DNA of 64,000 nucleotides. Origin: Sideroxydans sp. CL21 (lineage in GTDB: Bacteria; Pseudomonadota; Gammaproteobacteria; Burkholderiales; Gallionellaceae). Positions 34,554 through 43,186 of this stretch are shown here, piece by piece (within the stretch, counting starts at the first letter, position 1; the number at the start of each line of letters is the position of its first letter). Both the position numbers and the translations under genes were made by a program. The stretch lies in contig NZ_LR699166.1 in the NCBI RefSeq assembly GCF_902459525.1, positions 1,031,501 to 1,095,500 of the forward strand. The letters run 5' to 3'. The notes below the pieces were generated by a model that saw only the letters and a list, made by a program, of their open reading frames with translations, had not been told where the DNA came from and did no database searches.

Positions 34554-36206
34554 ATGAACAGGAACCCAGGCATGAACATTAAAAGCATAATTTCAATATT
34601 TTTGATCTGGGGCATTATTTCTGTCCCGGCTTTCGCAGAAGAAACAGAGCAGAAAAATCAACTCGAAGTATTGCACCAATCCATTCTGAATCTGATTGAC
34701 CAACTGACCAGGAAGGGTGTGCTGACCAAGGAGGTCGCGGACAAGCTGATGCGCGATGCGGATGCGTCAGCCGCCAAGTCTGTTGCGGCCAAGAGCACGC
34801 CGGCCGTGGCTGCGCAGAGTGGCGTCGCAGCGGCGAACCCGGATGCTCAAAGCGGTGTTGCTGCGACGAATGTTCTCCCGACCGTTGAGCCTGTTGCGCC
34901 GGGTGTCGTGCGTGTGCCCTATATACCGGATTCGTTGAAGGATGAAATGACCGAGTCGATCAAACACGAAGTGCTGGCGCAAGCCAGGGGTGAGCGCTGG
35001 GGTGATCCCGGCGCAATGCCCGGCTGGTTGAGCCGTATTTCCTGGGACGGGGAGTTCCGCCTGCGCTATCAGAGCGACAGATATCCGGCAGGCAATGCGC
35101 TGCCAGCCCAGTTCAACCCCGCAGGATTGAACCTGATTTACGATAGCACCAACACACATAACTATATGCGAGTCCTGGGACGCATGGGCATGAAGGCGCG
35201 TGTAAGCGATGACACGATAGTCGTGTTCCGGATTGGCACGGGTAACCAGACGGGAGTATCCACCGGCAACCAGACCATGGGAAACGATTACAACAACTAC
35301 ACCATGGTGCTCACTCGTGCTTATGTCCAGAACATTCCGTATTCATGGCTGGAGCTTAGCGGTGGGAAATTGGCCAATCCCTGGGTGAGCACGGACTTGC
35401 TCTGGGACACCAATATCAACTTTGAAGGCGTGACGGCGAAACTCAAGCCGCAAATCAGCGATGAATGGGGCAGTTTCCTGACTGTCGGTGCTTATCCTTA
35501 TCAGGATGTTCAGGGCTCGGATACGAATCTTGCCAATACCAAGTGGCTTTACGCCACGCAATTGGGTGCAGCCTGGATGGCGCCGAATTCTTCTGCCGCC
35601 CAGTTAGGAGTGGCGCTGTACGATTTCCGTAATGTGCAGGGAACTCAAAACACGATATTGGGTTCGCATTTCTACGATCAGACTGCAGTGCAAAATATGC
35701 AGAAAGGAAATACGCTGATGTATGTCAATGCTGTCGGGGATCCGACCATTTATGGGCTGGCATCGAAATTCAGGGAACTCGATTTCACGGCAAAGATGGA
35801 TTGGGCGGATTTCGACCCGATCCATGTGATGCTCACTGCCGATTTTGTCAGGAATCTGGGATATAACCAGCAGGAAATTGCGCTTCGCACGGGGTTGCCT
35901 GCCCCAACACCCAGAATTAACGGGCACATGGCAATGTTAGCGGTGGGTGTGCCCAGGATTACACGTCCCGGTGAGTGGCAGGCCAGTGCCACGTACAAAT
36001 ATCTGGAAAGAGATGCGGTGCTGGATGCGTTGAACGATCAGGACTTCCACCTGGGGGGTACCAATGCCAAAGGCTTCATCATTGGCGGAAGCTACGGTGT
36101 GGATAACAACGCCTGGTTGACTGTGCGCTGGTTGAGCAGCGATCAGATCGACGGTGCTCCGTTGTCGATCGACACTTTGCAAGTAGACATAAGCGCGCGT
36201 TTTTAA
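34554..36206 (+). CDS. Putative porin with N-terminal helical region
   Basis: A 550-residue outer-membrane protein. The signal peptide ends VPAFAEE. A short coiled-coil stretch (LEVLHQSILNLIDQLTRKGVLTKEVADKLM) and an Ala/Val linker follow, then a beta-barrel of about 400 residues beginning WDGEFRLRYQSDRYPAGNA and ending in Phe (DISARF). This layout matches the putative porin family with a periplasmic oligomerisation segment. Two in-frame starts (34554 and 34572) both allow a signal peptide; AGGAAC precedes the second. Being in the Ton-like block, it may be the outer-membrane partner of the TonB-like protein, but it has no plug domain. Confidence 0.83.
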   Translation: MNRNPGMNIKSIISIFLIWGIISVPAFAEETEQKNQLEVLHQSILNLIDQLTRKGVLTKEVADKLMRDADASAAKSVAAKSTPAVAAQSGVAAANPDAQSGVAATNVLPTVEPVAPGVVRVPYIPDSLKDEMTESIKHEVLAQARGERWGDPGAMPGWLSRISWDGEFRLRYQSDRYPAGNALPAQFNPAGLNLIYDSTNTHNYMRVLGRMGMKARVSDDTIVVFRIGTGNQTGVSTGNQTMGNDYNNYTMVLTRAYVQNIPYSWLELSGGKLANPWVSTDLLWDTNINFEGVTAKLKPQISDEWGSFLTVGAYPYQDVQGSDTNLANTKWLYATQLGAAWMAPNSSAAQLGVALYDFRNVQGTQNTILGSHFYDQTAVQNMQKGNTLMYVNAVGDPTIYGLASKFRELDFTAKMDWADFDPIHVMLTADFVRNLGYNQQEIALRTGLPAPTPRINGHMAMLAVGVPRITRPGEWQASATYKYLERDAVLDALNDQDFHLGGTNAKGFIIGGSYGVDNNAWLTVRWLSSDQIDGAPLSIDTLQVDISARF

Positions 36207-36224
36207 ATGCGGGGAGCTATCCAA

Positions 36225-37061
36225 ATGAAGAACACGGTTTCGCAGTGGGTTTGTTGTCTGGCAGCAACCATCGCGGTGACGGGCTTAATGGCACCTGAAG
36301 CAGTGGCTGAAGTCAGCAAGGAAGCTCGCGAAATACGCCACATGCAGGCGCAATTGTCGGCGGCGCAAAGAGAAAAAGCGGAACTTGCTTCACAGGTCGA
36401 CGATCTGAAAAAGCAGATAGGCGAATTGGGGTCGAAAAGCGCGGCACTGGAAAAGAAATCGGGAGGGCAACGCAAACAGTTTGCCGAGCTGACGGAAAAA
36501 TATCAGGAAACCGAAAAAAGCCTTCAGCAAATGACGCAACAAAATTCCGAGGCCAATAAAAGTCTGCAACAGGTTCAGAAGGAAAAAGAGCAGGAGCAAA
36601 TGCGCCTGTCGGGAGATATCCAGGCTTGTGAAAGGAAGAATGCAGAGCTTTACCGGATCAGCGTGGAGTTGATGGACAAATATCAGTCCAAGGGGATTTT
36701 TACTTCGCTGCTGCAGGCCGAGCCGTTCACTCAACTGGAGAAAGTCAAAATTCAGAATCTGCTGCAAGAGTACAAGGACAAAGCTGACGCCGCCAAAATT
36801 ACGCCTGCCAAACTTCCTGCCGGCGTAACCGCTAACAATACGCCCGCCAGTGCATCCGGAAGTCCGCCTGTCAGTACCCCAAGCGGTGGTGAACCTGTCA
36901 GTGCCGTATCTGATTACGTACAAGGCGGCGGAGTTCACGATACTGCCCCAGCCGATGCTGCACCCGCCAACGTGTCGGGTAGCTCGCCCGGCAATGATAT
37001 TGCCGTCGGCTCAACTGTTACACCTTCCAGCAATAAAGTGCAGGATGTGCCGCGTCCCTAA
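36225..37061 (+). CDS. Exported coiled-coil protein
   Basis: Start at 36225 is chosen because GGGGAG lies 8 bases upstream; the ATG at 36207 overlaps the previous stop region and lacks one. The product (278 residues) has a signal peptide ending EAVAE. A long heptad-rich coiled coil of about 110 residues follows (RHMQAQLSAAQREKAELASQ, EKSLQQMTQQNSEANKSLQQ), then a conserved-looking segment RISVELMDKYQSKGIFTSLL. The Ala/Pro/Ser-rich tail seems disordered. It is a periplasmic structural protein by inference. It is two bases from the porin frame and its stop overlaps the next gene, so the genes are coupled. Confidence 0.8.
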   Translation: MKNTVSQWVCCLAATIAVTGLMAPEAVAEVSKEAREIRHMQAQLSAAQREKAELASQVDDLKKQIGELGSKSAALEKKSGGQRKQFAELTEKYQETEKSLQQMTQQNSEANKSLQQVQKEKEQEQMRLSGDIQACERKNAELYRISVELMDKYQSKGIFTSLLQAEPFTQLEKVKIQNLLQEYKDKADAAKITPAKLPAGVTANNTPASASGSPPVSTPSGGEPVSAVSDYVQGGGVHDTAPADAAPANVSGSSPGNDIAVGSTVTPSSNKVQDVPRP

Positions 37062-37701
37062 TTCATTTGTTCCGGAACGAGTCCGGACAGTGCCTCTGTC
37101 TTTGCTTGGCTTGCTGGTGTGTTTGTGTGCGACTTGCAATGAAGCGCGTAGCGATATCTACATGTATACGGATGCCAACGGTACGCCGAATTTCAGCAAT
37201 GTCCCAACGGATGCGCGCTATGTGCTTAGTCTGCGAACGGATCAGTCTATGGAACCGACAAAATTCGCCGTGCACCGAAGCAACGGTATCAACCTGTCGC
37301 AACAAAAAATATTCACACCGGAAATTAACCGTGTCGCATCGATCTATCATCTTGATCCGGCATTGCTGCATGCAGTCATTGCAACCGAATCAGGCTACGA
37401 CGCAAGAGCAGTATCGGGCAAAGGGGCGATGGGTTTAATGCAGCTGATGCCGGAAACGGCGCGGCACTACGGGGCATCCGATCCTTTCGACCCGGGCCAG
37501 AATATCCAGGCCGGAGCTCAGCACCTGAGCAGCCTGTTGCAGCGTTTTGGCAACAATCTGCAACTTGCGCTCGCTGCCTACAACTCGGGTGAGGCGAATG
37601 TCGTAAAGTACGGAGATCGCATTCCTCCTTTTCCTGAAACTGCGGCCTATGTACCCAGGGTGATCGGGCTGTACAAAAGGTATCAAAGGGAGGTTAGGTA
37701 A
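37045..37701 (+). CDS. Lytic transglycosylase (SLT domain) with DUF4124-like N-terminus
   Basis: The ATG at 37045 overlaps the preceding stop; a GTG at 37090 is an alternative. The 218-residue product has a hydrophobic export segment (VPLSLLGLLVCLCATC), a DUF4124-type motif (DIYMYTDANGTPNFSNVPTD) and an SLT lysozyme-like domain. The catalytic Glu lies in HAVIATESGYDARAVSGKGA, with GLMQLMPETARHYGASDPFD, NIQAGAQHLSSLL and LALAAYNSGEANVVKYGDRI. Such enzymes cut peptidoglycan, often to make room for envelope-spanning machines. It sits between the Ton-like block and the Gsp/Pil-like operon. Confidence 0.92.
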   Translation: MCRVPNSFVPERVRTVPLSLLGLLVCLCATCNEARSDIYMYTDANGTPNFSNVPTDARYVLSLRTDQSMEPTKFAVHRSNGINLSQQKIFTPEINRVASIYHLDPALLHAVIATESGYDARAVSGKGAMGLMQLMPETARHYGASDPFDPGQNIQAGAQHLSSLLQRFGNNLQLALAAYNSGEANVVKYGDRIPPFPETAAYVPRVIGLYKRYQREVR

Positions 37702-37953
37702 ATCCCCTTATTGCAAAGCCTTTAGCCCTTTCCTGCGGGGGCGGCAGCAAAGCCGGGTTCATGATTCTGTAATCTTATCTGCCTACAATCGACATGCTAA
37801 CCACAATGAACTGGCTGTGCTTGTACGGCAGTGTGTTGTCTAGTTCTGATAAGAGTTTGGTTGGTCTTTTCAAGATTGTCTCTTCCAGTCATTTCACCAA
37901 ATTACTGGTGAGCCAACGAATTTCTGCCTTGCAGTGATATTGATCACTGCTTA
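37702..37953. promoter_or_regulatory. Leader of the Gsp/Pil-like operon with 20-bp palindrome
   Basis: About 250 bp without a gene. It ends with a perfect inverted repeat GCAGTGAT-ATTG-ATCACTGC (37931-37950), just before the ATG at 37954 and 33 bp before the better-supported GTG at 37984. It could be an operator or a hairpin in the mRNA leader. Further upstream, GGCAGCAAAGCCGGGTTCATG (37749 onward) looks like part of a c-di-GMP-I core but lacks the hairpins. No promoter could be assigned. Confidence 0.5.
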
Positions 37954-37983
37954 ATGAACAAACGGAGTAATTGGGAGTATTAC

Positions 37984-38415
37984 GTGACCGGGAAAATCAA
38001 GGTTAGGCAAACAAGCATGTCGGGATTCACTTTGCTGGAATTGCTGGTGGTGATGGTGATCATCGGCTTACTGGCCGGCTACGTCGGGCCAAAGTATTTT
38101 GCGCAAATCGGCAAATCCGAAACCAAGACCGCGATGGCTCAGATCGATGCATTGGGAAAGGCGCTGGATCAGTACCGACTGGATGTCGGTCGCTATCCCA
38201 CCACCGAAGAAGGATTGTCGGCATTGTTCACCAAACCCTCAAGCGAGGCCAAATGGGGCGGTCCATACCTTCAAAAAAGCGTGCCGCTCGATCCATGGGG
38301 TAAGCCTTATGTGTACAAGCAGCCTGGAGAACATGGCGAGTACGATCTGCTGTCCTATGGCAAAGACGGACAACCTGGCGGCACAGGCGAAGCGTCCGAT
38401 GTTACCAACTGGTAG
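37984..38415 (+). CDS. gspG: Type II secretion major pseudopilin (GspG-like)
   Basis: A prepilin of about 143 residues. The GTG at 37984 is preferred because GGGAG lies 5 bases upstream; the ATG at 37954 has none. The leader ends at Gly-Phe (SMSG-FTLLELLVVMVIIGLL), with Glu5 present. The conserved GspG body is complete: KTAMAQIDALGKALDQYRLD, GRYPTTEEGLSALFTKP, GGPYLQKSVPLDPWGKPYVY and the calcium-loop-like GEYDLLSYGKDGQPGGTGE. Major pseudopilins form the helical pseudopilus that pushes substrates through the secretin. It heads an operon of nine genes ending at 46536. No prepilin peptidase is in the window. Confidence 0.93.
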   Translation: MTGKIKVRQTSMSGFTLLELLVVMVIIGLLAGYVGPKYFAQIGKSETKTAMAQIDALGKALDQYRLDVGRYPTTEEGLSALFTKPSSEAKWGGPYLQKSVPLDPWGKPYVYKQPGEHGEYDLLSYGKDGQPGGTGEASDVTNW

Positions 38416-38424
38416 AGCGTACAT

Positions 38425-39612
38425 ATGCAGTTCGAGATAAAGGCTCTGCGAAGCGGTGAGGGAGTATCCGTACTTTCCATTTCGGCCCTGAACGAGAGCG
38501 ACGCGACAAACGTTGCAAAAAGTCAGGGATATGCCGTGCTCAGCGTCAAAGCCGCAGGCAAGGCGCTGATTCAATTGAAACCGCGCAGTGCTTTTCCTCT
38601 GGTGCTCTTTAGTCAGGAACTGCTCTCATTGTTGGAAGCCGGGTTGAGTTTGATAGAAGCATTGGTTGCCCTTGCCAACAAAGAACGCAATTCAGATTCA
38701 AAAAAAGTGCTCGACTCGGTTATCTCGCGGTTATATGAAGGGCAGACTTTTTCTGCTGCTTTGCAAGAGTTTCAGGAAATTTTTCCGCCGCTTTATATCG
38801 CTTCCATTCGCGCCAGTGAAAAAACCGGGGGGCTGAATGAGGCATTAAGCAGGTTTGTTTCTTATCAGACACAACTCAATTTCGTAAAAAAGAAAATTGT
38901 CAGTGCATCCATTTACCCTGTGGTGTTGATGGCTGCGGGTGGATTGGTGATGCTGTTTCTTTTGGGATATGTGGTTCCCAGGTTCTCTGCAGTCTATGAA
39001 GGCGCACGCACCTCGCTACCGTGGATGTCGCAGGTGCTGCTCAAGTGGGGTGCAATGCTGCATAACCATGGAATGTTAATGCTGGCGGTGGTCGCCACCT
39101 GTTTATTGGGCGCGATTTATTGTTTGAGCCGCCAATCCGTCCGGGAGGCACTGCTGACCAGACTATGGCGTATCCCCGCGCTCGGAGAGCGCATGCACAT
39201 CTATCAGTTGGCCCGATTTTACCGGACTCTCGCCATGCTGCTCAAAGGCGGAATACCGGCAGTCACCGCGCTCGACATGGTGTCCGGCCTGCTGCAGCCG
39301 GCACTCAGGGGAAAATTGATACTGGCATCCAATAGTATCCGCGAAGGCTGGACGATTTCGCAAGCCATGGAAGCACATGAACTTACCACACCGGTTGCAT
39401 TAAGCATGCTGCGCGTAGGCGAGCGCAGCGGAAATATGGGCGAGATGATGGAGCGCATAGCCACTTTCTACGATGAGGAAATGGCCAGATGGGTTGAATG
39501 GTTCACCAAGTTGTTCGAACCGATCCTGATGGCGGTGATCGGGGTGGTGATCGGGGTGATCGTGGTTTTGATGTACATGCCGATATTCGATCTGGCCGGG
39601 AGCATCCAATGA
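38425..39612 (+). CDS. gspF: Type II secretion inner-membrane platform protein (GspF/PilC-like)
   Basis: A 395-residue polytopic protein with two repeated GspF domains. The first begins LVLFSQELLSLLEAGLSLIE and ends near FVSYQTQLNFVKKK; the second runs from YQLARFYRTLAMLLKGGIPA. Membrane helices are at about 165-190, 210-235 and 365-390. Both domains carry the E-x-SG turns (ASEKTGGLNEAL, VGERSGNMGEMM). The N-terminal 60 residues form the usual cytoplasmic ferredoxin-like part. It anchors the ATPase and helps assemble the pseudopilus. The stop overlaps the ATPase start (ATGA). Confidence 0.93.
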   Translation: MQFEIKALRSGEGVSVLSISALNESDATNVAKSQGYAVLSVKAAGKALIQLKPRSAFPLVLFSQELLSLLEAGLSLIEALVALANKERNSDSKKVLDSVISRLYEGQTFSAALQEFQEIFPPLYIASIRASEKTGGLNEALSRFVSYQTQLNFVKKKIVSASIYPVVLMAAGGLVMLFLLGYVVPRFSAVYEGARTSLPWMSQVLLKWGAMLHNHGMLMLAVVATCLLGAIYCLSRQSVREALLTRLWRIPALGERMHIYQLARFYRTLAMLLKGGIPAVTALDMVSGLLQPALRGKLILASNSIREGWTISQAMEAHELTTPVALSMLRVGERSGNMGEMMERIATFYDEEMARWVEWFTKLFEPILMAVIGVVIGVIVVLMYMPIFDLAGSIQ

Positions 39613-41300
39613 ATACCGTATCGGAGAAGCGGAACCTGGATCTCGCTGTGGAGCATTTTCGCAAGGCGCATGTCGATGCCAAGCGACTGGGGAGACATAC
39701 CACCGAAGTACTGGAAGATGAGTTTTCCCTGACGCCGCATGAGGCGGTTGAAGCGATGGGGCGTCTGTTCCATTACCCGGTAATGGATATGCAGACTTTG
39801 AATACTTGTTCGCCGACATTCGATAGCATTTCCTTCGCCGAGGTCTCGCGCCGGGAATGCATGATATTGCGCGATGCCAGCGATAATCTGACGGCGGTGT
39901 TCTGCGATCCATTTGAAGCCGAACTGCAAGAATGGGCCGAAGCCGTTTCCGGACGCTCCTATACCTGGCACCTCATCCATCCGACAGATTTCGCGGCATA
40001 TCTTGCACGCTATGAAGAAAACATGCGCGCAATGGACAGCATCATGTCCAACAGTGGCAAAACAACCGACGAAACGGAACATACCGAAAATCTCACCTTG
40101 AAAGGGATTAGCGAAGATACCAATCCGGTGGTCAAGCTGGTTCACTCCACTCTCTACGACGCGCTCAAGGGAGGTGTGAGCGACATTCATATCGAGTCGC
40201 ACTCCACCGGACTGAAAATAAAATACCGTGTCGACGGGGTGTTGATCTCTGCCGGAGAAGTTTCGGGAGTCGAGATGGCGGAGCAAGTCATCTCGCGCAT
40301 CAAGGTGATGTCCGAACTGGATATCACCGAGCGCCGTATTCCCCAGGACGGGCGCTTCAAGGTAAATACCCAGGGGCATGAGGTCGATTTTCGCGTGTCT
40401 ATCATGCCCAGCAGCTTCGGTGAAGATGCGGTGCTGAGAATTCTGGATCGACGCAGTCTTTCCGATGAAATGCAAGGCCTTCGCCTCGAAAGGCTGGGTT
40501 TCGATGAGGAAAGCATGGCGCGGTTCAGACGCCTTTCAAACGAGCCGTACGGTATGGTACTGGTGACCGGGCCTACCGGCAGCGGCAAGACGACAACGCT
40601 ATACGCGGCGATCAGCGAGATCAACAATGGCGAGGACAAGATCATCACCATTGAGGACCCGGTTGAATACCAGTTGCCCGGAATTCTCCAGATCCCGGTG
40701 AACGAAAAGAAAGGACTGACTTTCGCCCGGGGGCTGCGATCAATCCTGCGGCACGATCCTGACAAGATCATGGTGGGCGAGATACGCGATCCGGAAACCG
40801 CCCAGATTGCCGTTCAATCGGCGTTGACGGGACATTTGGTGTTCACGACCGTGCATGCCAACAACGTATTCGATGTGATTGGACGCTTTATGCATATGGG
40901 TGTGGATCCCTATAGTCTGGTGTCGGCATTGAATGGCGTGTTGGCACAACGCCTGGTGCGGCTGTCCTGTCCTCATTGTGTAGAGCCGACCGAGCCCGGT
41001 GCCGAATTGCTGAAAAGCTCGGGTATCGAACCGGAGGCCGTGCACGAGTACAAATTTATGGCTGGCCGCGGCTGCGGACTTTGTCGGGGAACCGGCTATA
41101 AAGGGCGCAAGGCGATCGCAGAGATGCTGCATCTGAACGATGAAATCAGGGAACTGATCGTCGCCAGAGAACCGATCCGGAAAATCAAAGAAGCCGCCCG
41201 CCGCAACGGTACACGCTACCTGCGGGAATCGGCGCTCGCTCTGGTGAAGCAGGGCGAGACCACGTTACAGGAGATCAACCGTGTTACCTTTGTGGCGTGA
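39609..41300 (+). CDS. gspE: Type II secretion / pilus assembly ATPase (GspE/PilB-like)
   Basis: A 563-residue hexameric ATPase. The ATG at 39609 overlaps the gspF stop by four bases; an open frame extending upstream into gspF is not used. It has an N-terminal MshE/GspE domain (about residues 10-130). Visible motifs are Walker A GPTGSGKTTT (321-330), the Asp box region ITIEDPVEYQLPGI, Walker B-type KIMVGEIRDPETAQIA, the His box GHLVFTTVHANN, and the tetracysteine motif (SCPHC then GCGLCRG). It powers pseudopilus assembly at the inner membrane. The next gene starts 20 bases before its stop. Confidence 0.95.
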   Translation: MNTVSEKRNLDLAVEHFRKAHVDAKRLGRHTTEVLEDEFSLTPHEAVEAMGRLFHYPVMDMQTLNTCSPTFDSISFAEVSRRECMILRDASDNLTAVFCDPFEAELQEWAEAVSGRSYTWHLIHPTDFAAYLARYEENMRAMDSIMSNSGKTTDETEHTENLTLKGISEDTNPVVKLVHSTLYDALKGGVSDIHIESHSTGLKIKYRVDGVLISAGEVSGVEMAEQVISRIKVMSELDITERRIPQDGRFKVNTQGHEVDFRVSIMPSSFGEDAVLRILDRRSLSDEMQGLRLERLGFDEESMARFRRLSNEPYGMVLVTGPTGSGKTTTLYAAISEINNGEDKIITIEDPVEYQLPGILQIPVNEKKGLTFARGLRSILRHDPDKIMVGEIRDPETAQIAVQSALTGHLVFTTVHANNVFDVIGRFMHMGVDPYSLVSALNGVLAQRLVRLSCPHCVEPTEPGAELLKSSGIEPEAVHEYKFMAGRGCGLCRGTGYKGRKAIAEMLHLNDEIRELIVAREPIRKIKEAARRNGTRYLRESALALVKQGETTLQEINRVTFVA

Positions 41301-42108
41301 CAAAGTACGTATCGTACTTTGCAAAGATCGTTTGATCGTCCTGCATCATCAGGGAGGCAAGCGAAGCCGCATTCATTCGAAGCAGGTGTTGCCTTATACG
41401 GGTCCTGAGTCTGGGTGGCAGCCGGTGGTTGCCATGCTGGAAAGCGTTTTGAACGGCAAGGATTGGAAAAAAGCGGACGCGACGGTCATCCTGTCCAATT
41501 ACTTCGTGCGCTACCTGGTGTTGCCATGGAACGAAGCAATATTGTCAGGGCCGGAAAAAATGGCCCTGGTCCAACATCGTTTCGACGAAGTTTATGGAGA
41601 GGCGAGTTCGAGCTGGGAGTTTCGCCTGAGCGAAGGATCGTTCGGATCTCCATCGATAGCCTGCGCGATACCACATGCGCTGCTGAATCATCTCAAGGTG
41701 CTGTTTGAGGCTACGACTTTGAGCCTGAAATTTGTACAGCCGTATTTGATGAGTGCATTCAATGCTTGCCGGAGCGAATTGGGTAGCGGCGCGTCCTGGT
41801 TCGTGCTGGCGGAGCGAGACAATATCTGCGTTGGATTACAGCAAGCGGGGCAATGGTCCAGCATCCGCCTGCGCCATGTAGTTTCCGACTGGTTCGAGGA
41901 AGCGATGTTGATGCTGGAGCGCGAGGCATTGCTGGCGGCCAACGGGGAGAAACTCAACAAGGTGTTTGTTTTGGCTCCGGAGGTGGCGGGAATGACATCG
42001 ATAAAACGCGGGCACTGGTCGATAAACAGGCTCGTGTTGAATCCTCCCCTTGGGCTTTCGCAAGAGGAAATGACTACTAGCTATGCGATGGTTACGGCGG
42101 GGATGTAG
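41281..42108 (+). CDS. PilM/GspL-like cytoplasmic platform protein
   Basis: A 275-residue soluble protein starting at GTG inside the end of the ATPase gene (20-base overlap). The N-terminal strand pair (DKVRIVLCKDRLIVLHHQGG) and the later FVLAERDNICVGLQ segment suggest an actin-like ASKHA fold of the PilM/GspL/MshI type, and by position it occupies that slot. Such proteins link the ATPase to the inner-membrane PilN/PilO pair. Sequence conservation is low and the assignment depends on gene order. Confidence 0.65.
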   Translation: MLPLWRDKVRIVLCKDRLIVLHHQGGKRSRIHSKQVLPYTGPESGWQPVVAMLESVLNGKDWKKADATVILSNYFVRYLVLPWNEAILSGPEKMALVQHRFDEVYGEASSSWEFRLSEGSFGSPSIACAIPHALLNHLKVLFEATTLSLKFVQPYLMSAFNACRSELGSGASWFVLAERDNICVGLQQAGQWSSIRLRHVVSDWFEEAMLMLEREALLAANGEKLNKVFVLAPEVAGMTSIKRGHWSINRLVLNPPLGLSQEEMTTSYAMVTAGM

Positions 42109-42110
42109 TC

Positions 42111-42641
42111 ATGGAAGCGCTTAGACTTGATTTCTTGAACGATGGGCGCAACATCCGGGCCGGGCTTGCTGTGCTGTTGGTGGGATTGTCCGGTACGATA
42201 TTCATGGCTTGGAGTTACCACGAGGAAAGCCAGAAAATCTCCCAGCAGGAAACACTGATCGCCAGTCTCAGGAGTGCAAGAATCCCGCGGCTGGATAAGA
42301 TGCCGGTAGAGAAAGACAGCGAACAAATTGCCCTTGAGACCAGTCAAGCGAAGGCCATCATTCTCGAACTCAACTTGCCGTGGAAAGAATTATTCGAGGC
42401 GATCGAGTCGTATCAGAAAGATGACATTGCGGTCCTGGCCATCGAGCCCGATGCACAGAAGGGATTTGTTCGTATCAACGCTGAAGCAAAATCGCTGGAT
42501 AGCATGATTGCTTACCTTGCCTATCTGCAAAATATTTCCCTGTTTCGAGATGTGGAGTTGGTGAATCACCAGATTCAGGAACAGGACCCGCAACAGCCTG
42601 TCAGGTTCATGCTCCAGGCCTCATGGGGAGGACGCCCATGA
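42111..42641 (+). CDS. PilN-like inner-membrane assembly protein
   Basis: A 176-residue protein, 2 bases after the PilM-like gene. A short cytoplasmic N-terminus (EALRLDFLNDGRN) precedes one membrane helix (about 17-36, IRAGLAVLLVGLSGTIFMAW). A coiled-coil stretch and a small alpha/beta periplasmic domain follow (DDIAVLAIEPDAQKGFVRIN, LDSMIAYLAYLQNISLFRDV), the common PilN layout. It probably pairs with the next product. The ATGA overlap with the downstream gene indicates coupled translation. Confidence 0.75.
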   Translation: MEALRLDFLNDGRNIRAGLAVLLVGLSGTIFMAWSYHEESQKISQQETLIASLRSARIPRLDKMPVEKDSEQIALETSQAKAIILELNLPWKELFEAIESYQKDDIAVLAIEPDAQKGFVRINAEAKSLDSMIAYLAYLQNISLFRDVELVNHQIQEQDPQQPVRFMLQASWGGRP

Positions 42642-43186
42642 ATCGTTTTTTATGGATTACTTCCCGGTGGGTGAAGAATCTCGGGTTGACGGGAATGGCC
42701 GGGATGGCCCTGGTGGCTTTTTCGCTAGCCGGCTATTTGTCCATGATCCTTCTGGAACATTCGAAGCTGGAGCAGTTGACGCAAGACGTGGCGGAAGAAC
42801 GGAAACGCTTGGAAATGGCTCGCCTGAATCCGGAGGAGGATACGTATTCGGCGGGCGGGCAGCTACATGCATTCTACGAATTCTTCCCAGTCCGGCAGAA
42901 AGCGCCGAATTTGTTCAAGGCTATATACAGTGCCGCTCACGATGAATCGATCAGCCTGTCGCAGGGAGAATACAAATATAGTCTTGGCAAATCGGGGAGG
43001 ATGGGAATTTACGAGGTCAATCTGCCGGTGCAAGGTTCGTATATCCAGATCAGAAAATTCATCGTCAAGGTTTTGAATTCGGTGCCATCGGCAGCGTTGG
43101 AAGAAGTCAGTTTCAGGCGAGAAGCCGTCGGCAAAGGCGATCTTGAAGCCAAAATCCGCTTCTCCATCTATCTGAGCGTTATTTGA
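42638..43186 (+). CDS. PilO/GspM-like inner-membrane assembly protein
   Basis: Start at 42638 follows GGGGAGG at good distance and overlaps the previous stop (ATGA); a start 15 bases earlier has no such site. The 182-residue protein has one membrane helix (about 15-37, GLTGMAGMALVAFSLAGYLS). A coiled coil (HSKLEQLTQDVAEERKRLEM) follows, then a periplasmic ferredoxin-like domain (EYKYSLGKSGRMGIYEVNLP, SYIQIRKFIVKVLNSVPSAA), the PilO type. It ends in TGATG, sharing one base with the next start. Confidence 0.75.
   Translation: MNRFLWITSRWVKNLGLTGMAGMALVAFSLAGYLSMILLEHSKLEQLTQDVAEERKRLEMARLNPEEDTYSAGGQLHAFYEFFPVRQKAPNLFKAIYSAAHDESISLSQGEYKYSLGKSGRMGIYEVNLPVQGSYIQIRKFIVKVLNSVPSAALEEVSFRREAVGKGDLEAKIRFSIYLSVI

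Noticed and set aside
37740-37790. GGCAGCAAAGCCGGGTT resembling part of a c-di-GMP-I core
   Set aside because: Neither flanking hairpin nor the GNRA loop can be drawn. It is a short chance similarity or an eroded remnant.
39498-39608. Upstream extension of the GspE frame into gspF
   Set aside because: The ATG at 39609 overlaps the gspF stop in the usual ATGA manner. The extension is out-of-frame gspF sequence rich in Gly/Asp/Arg.
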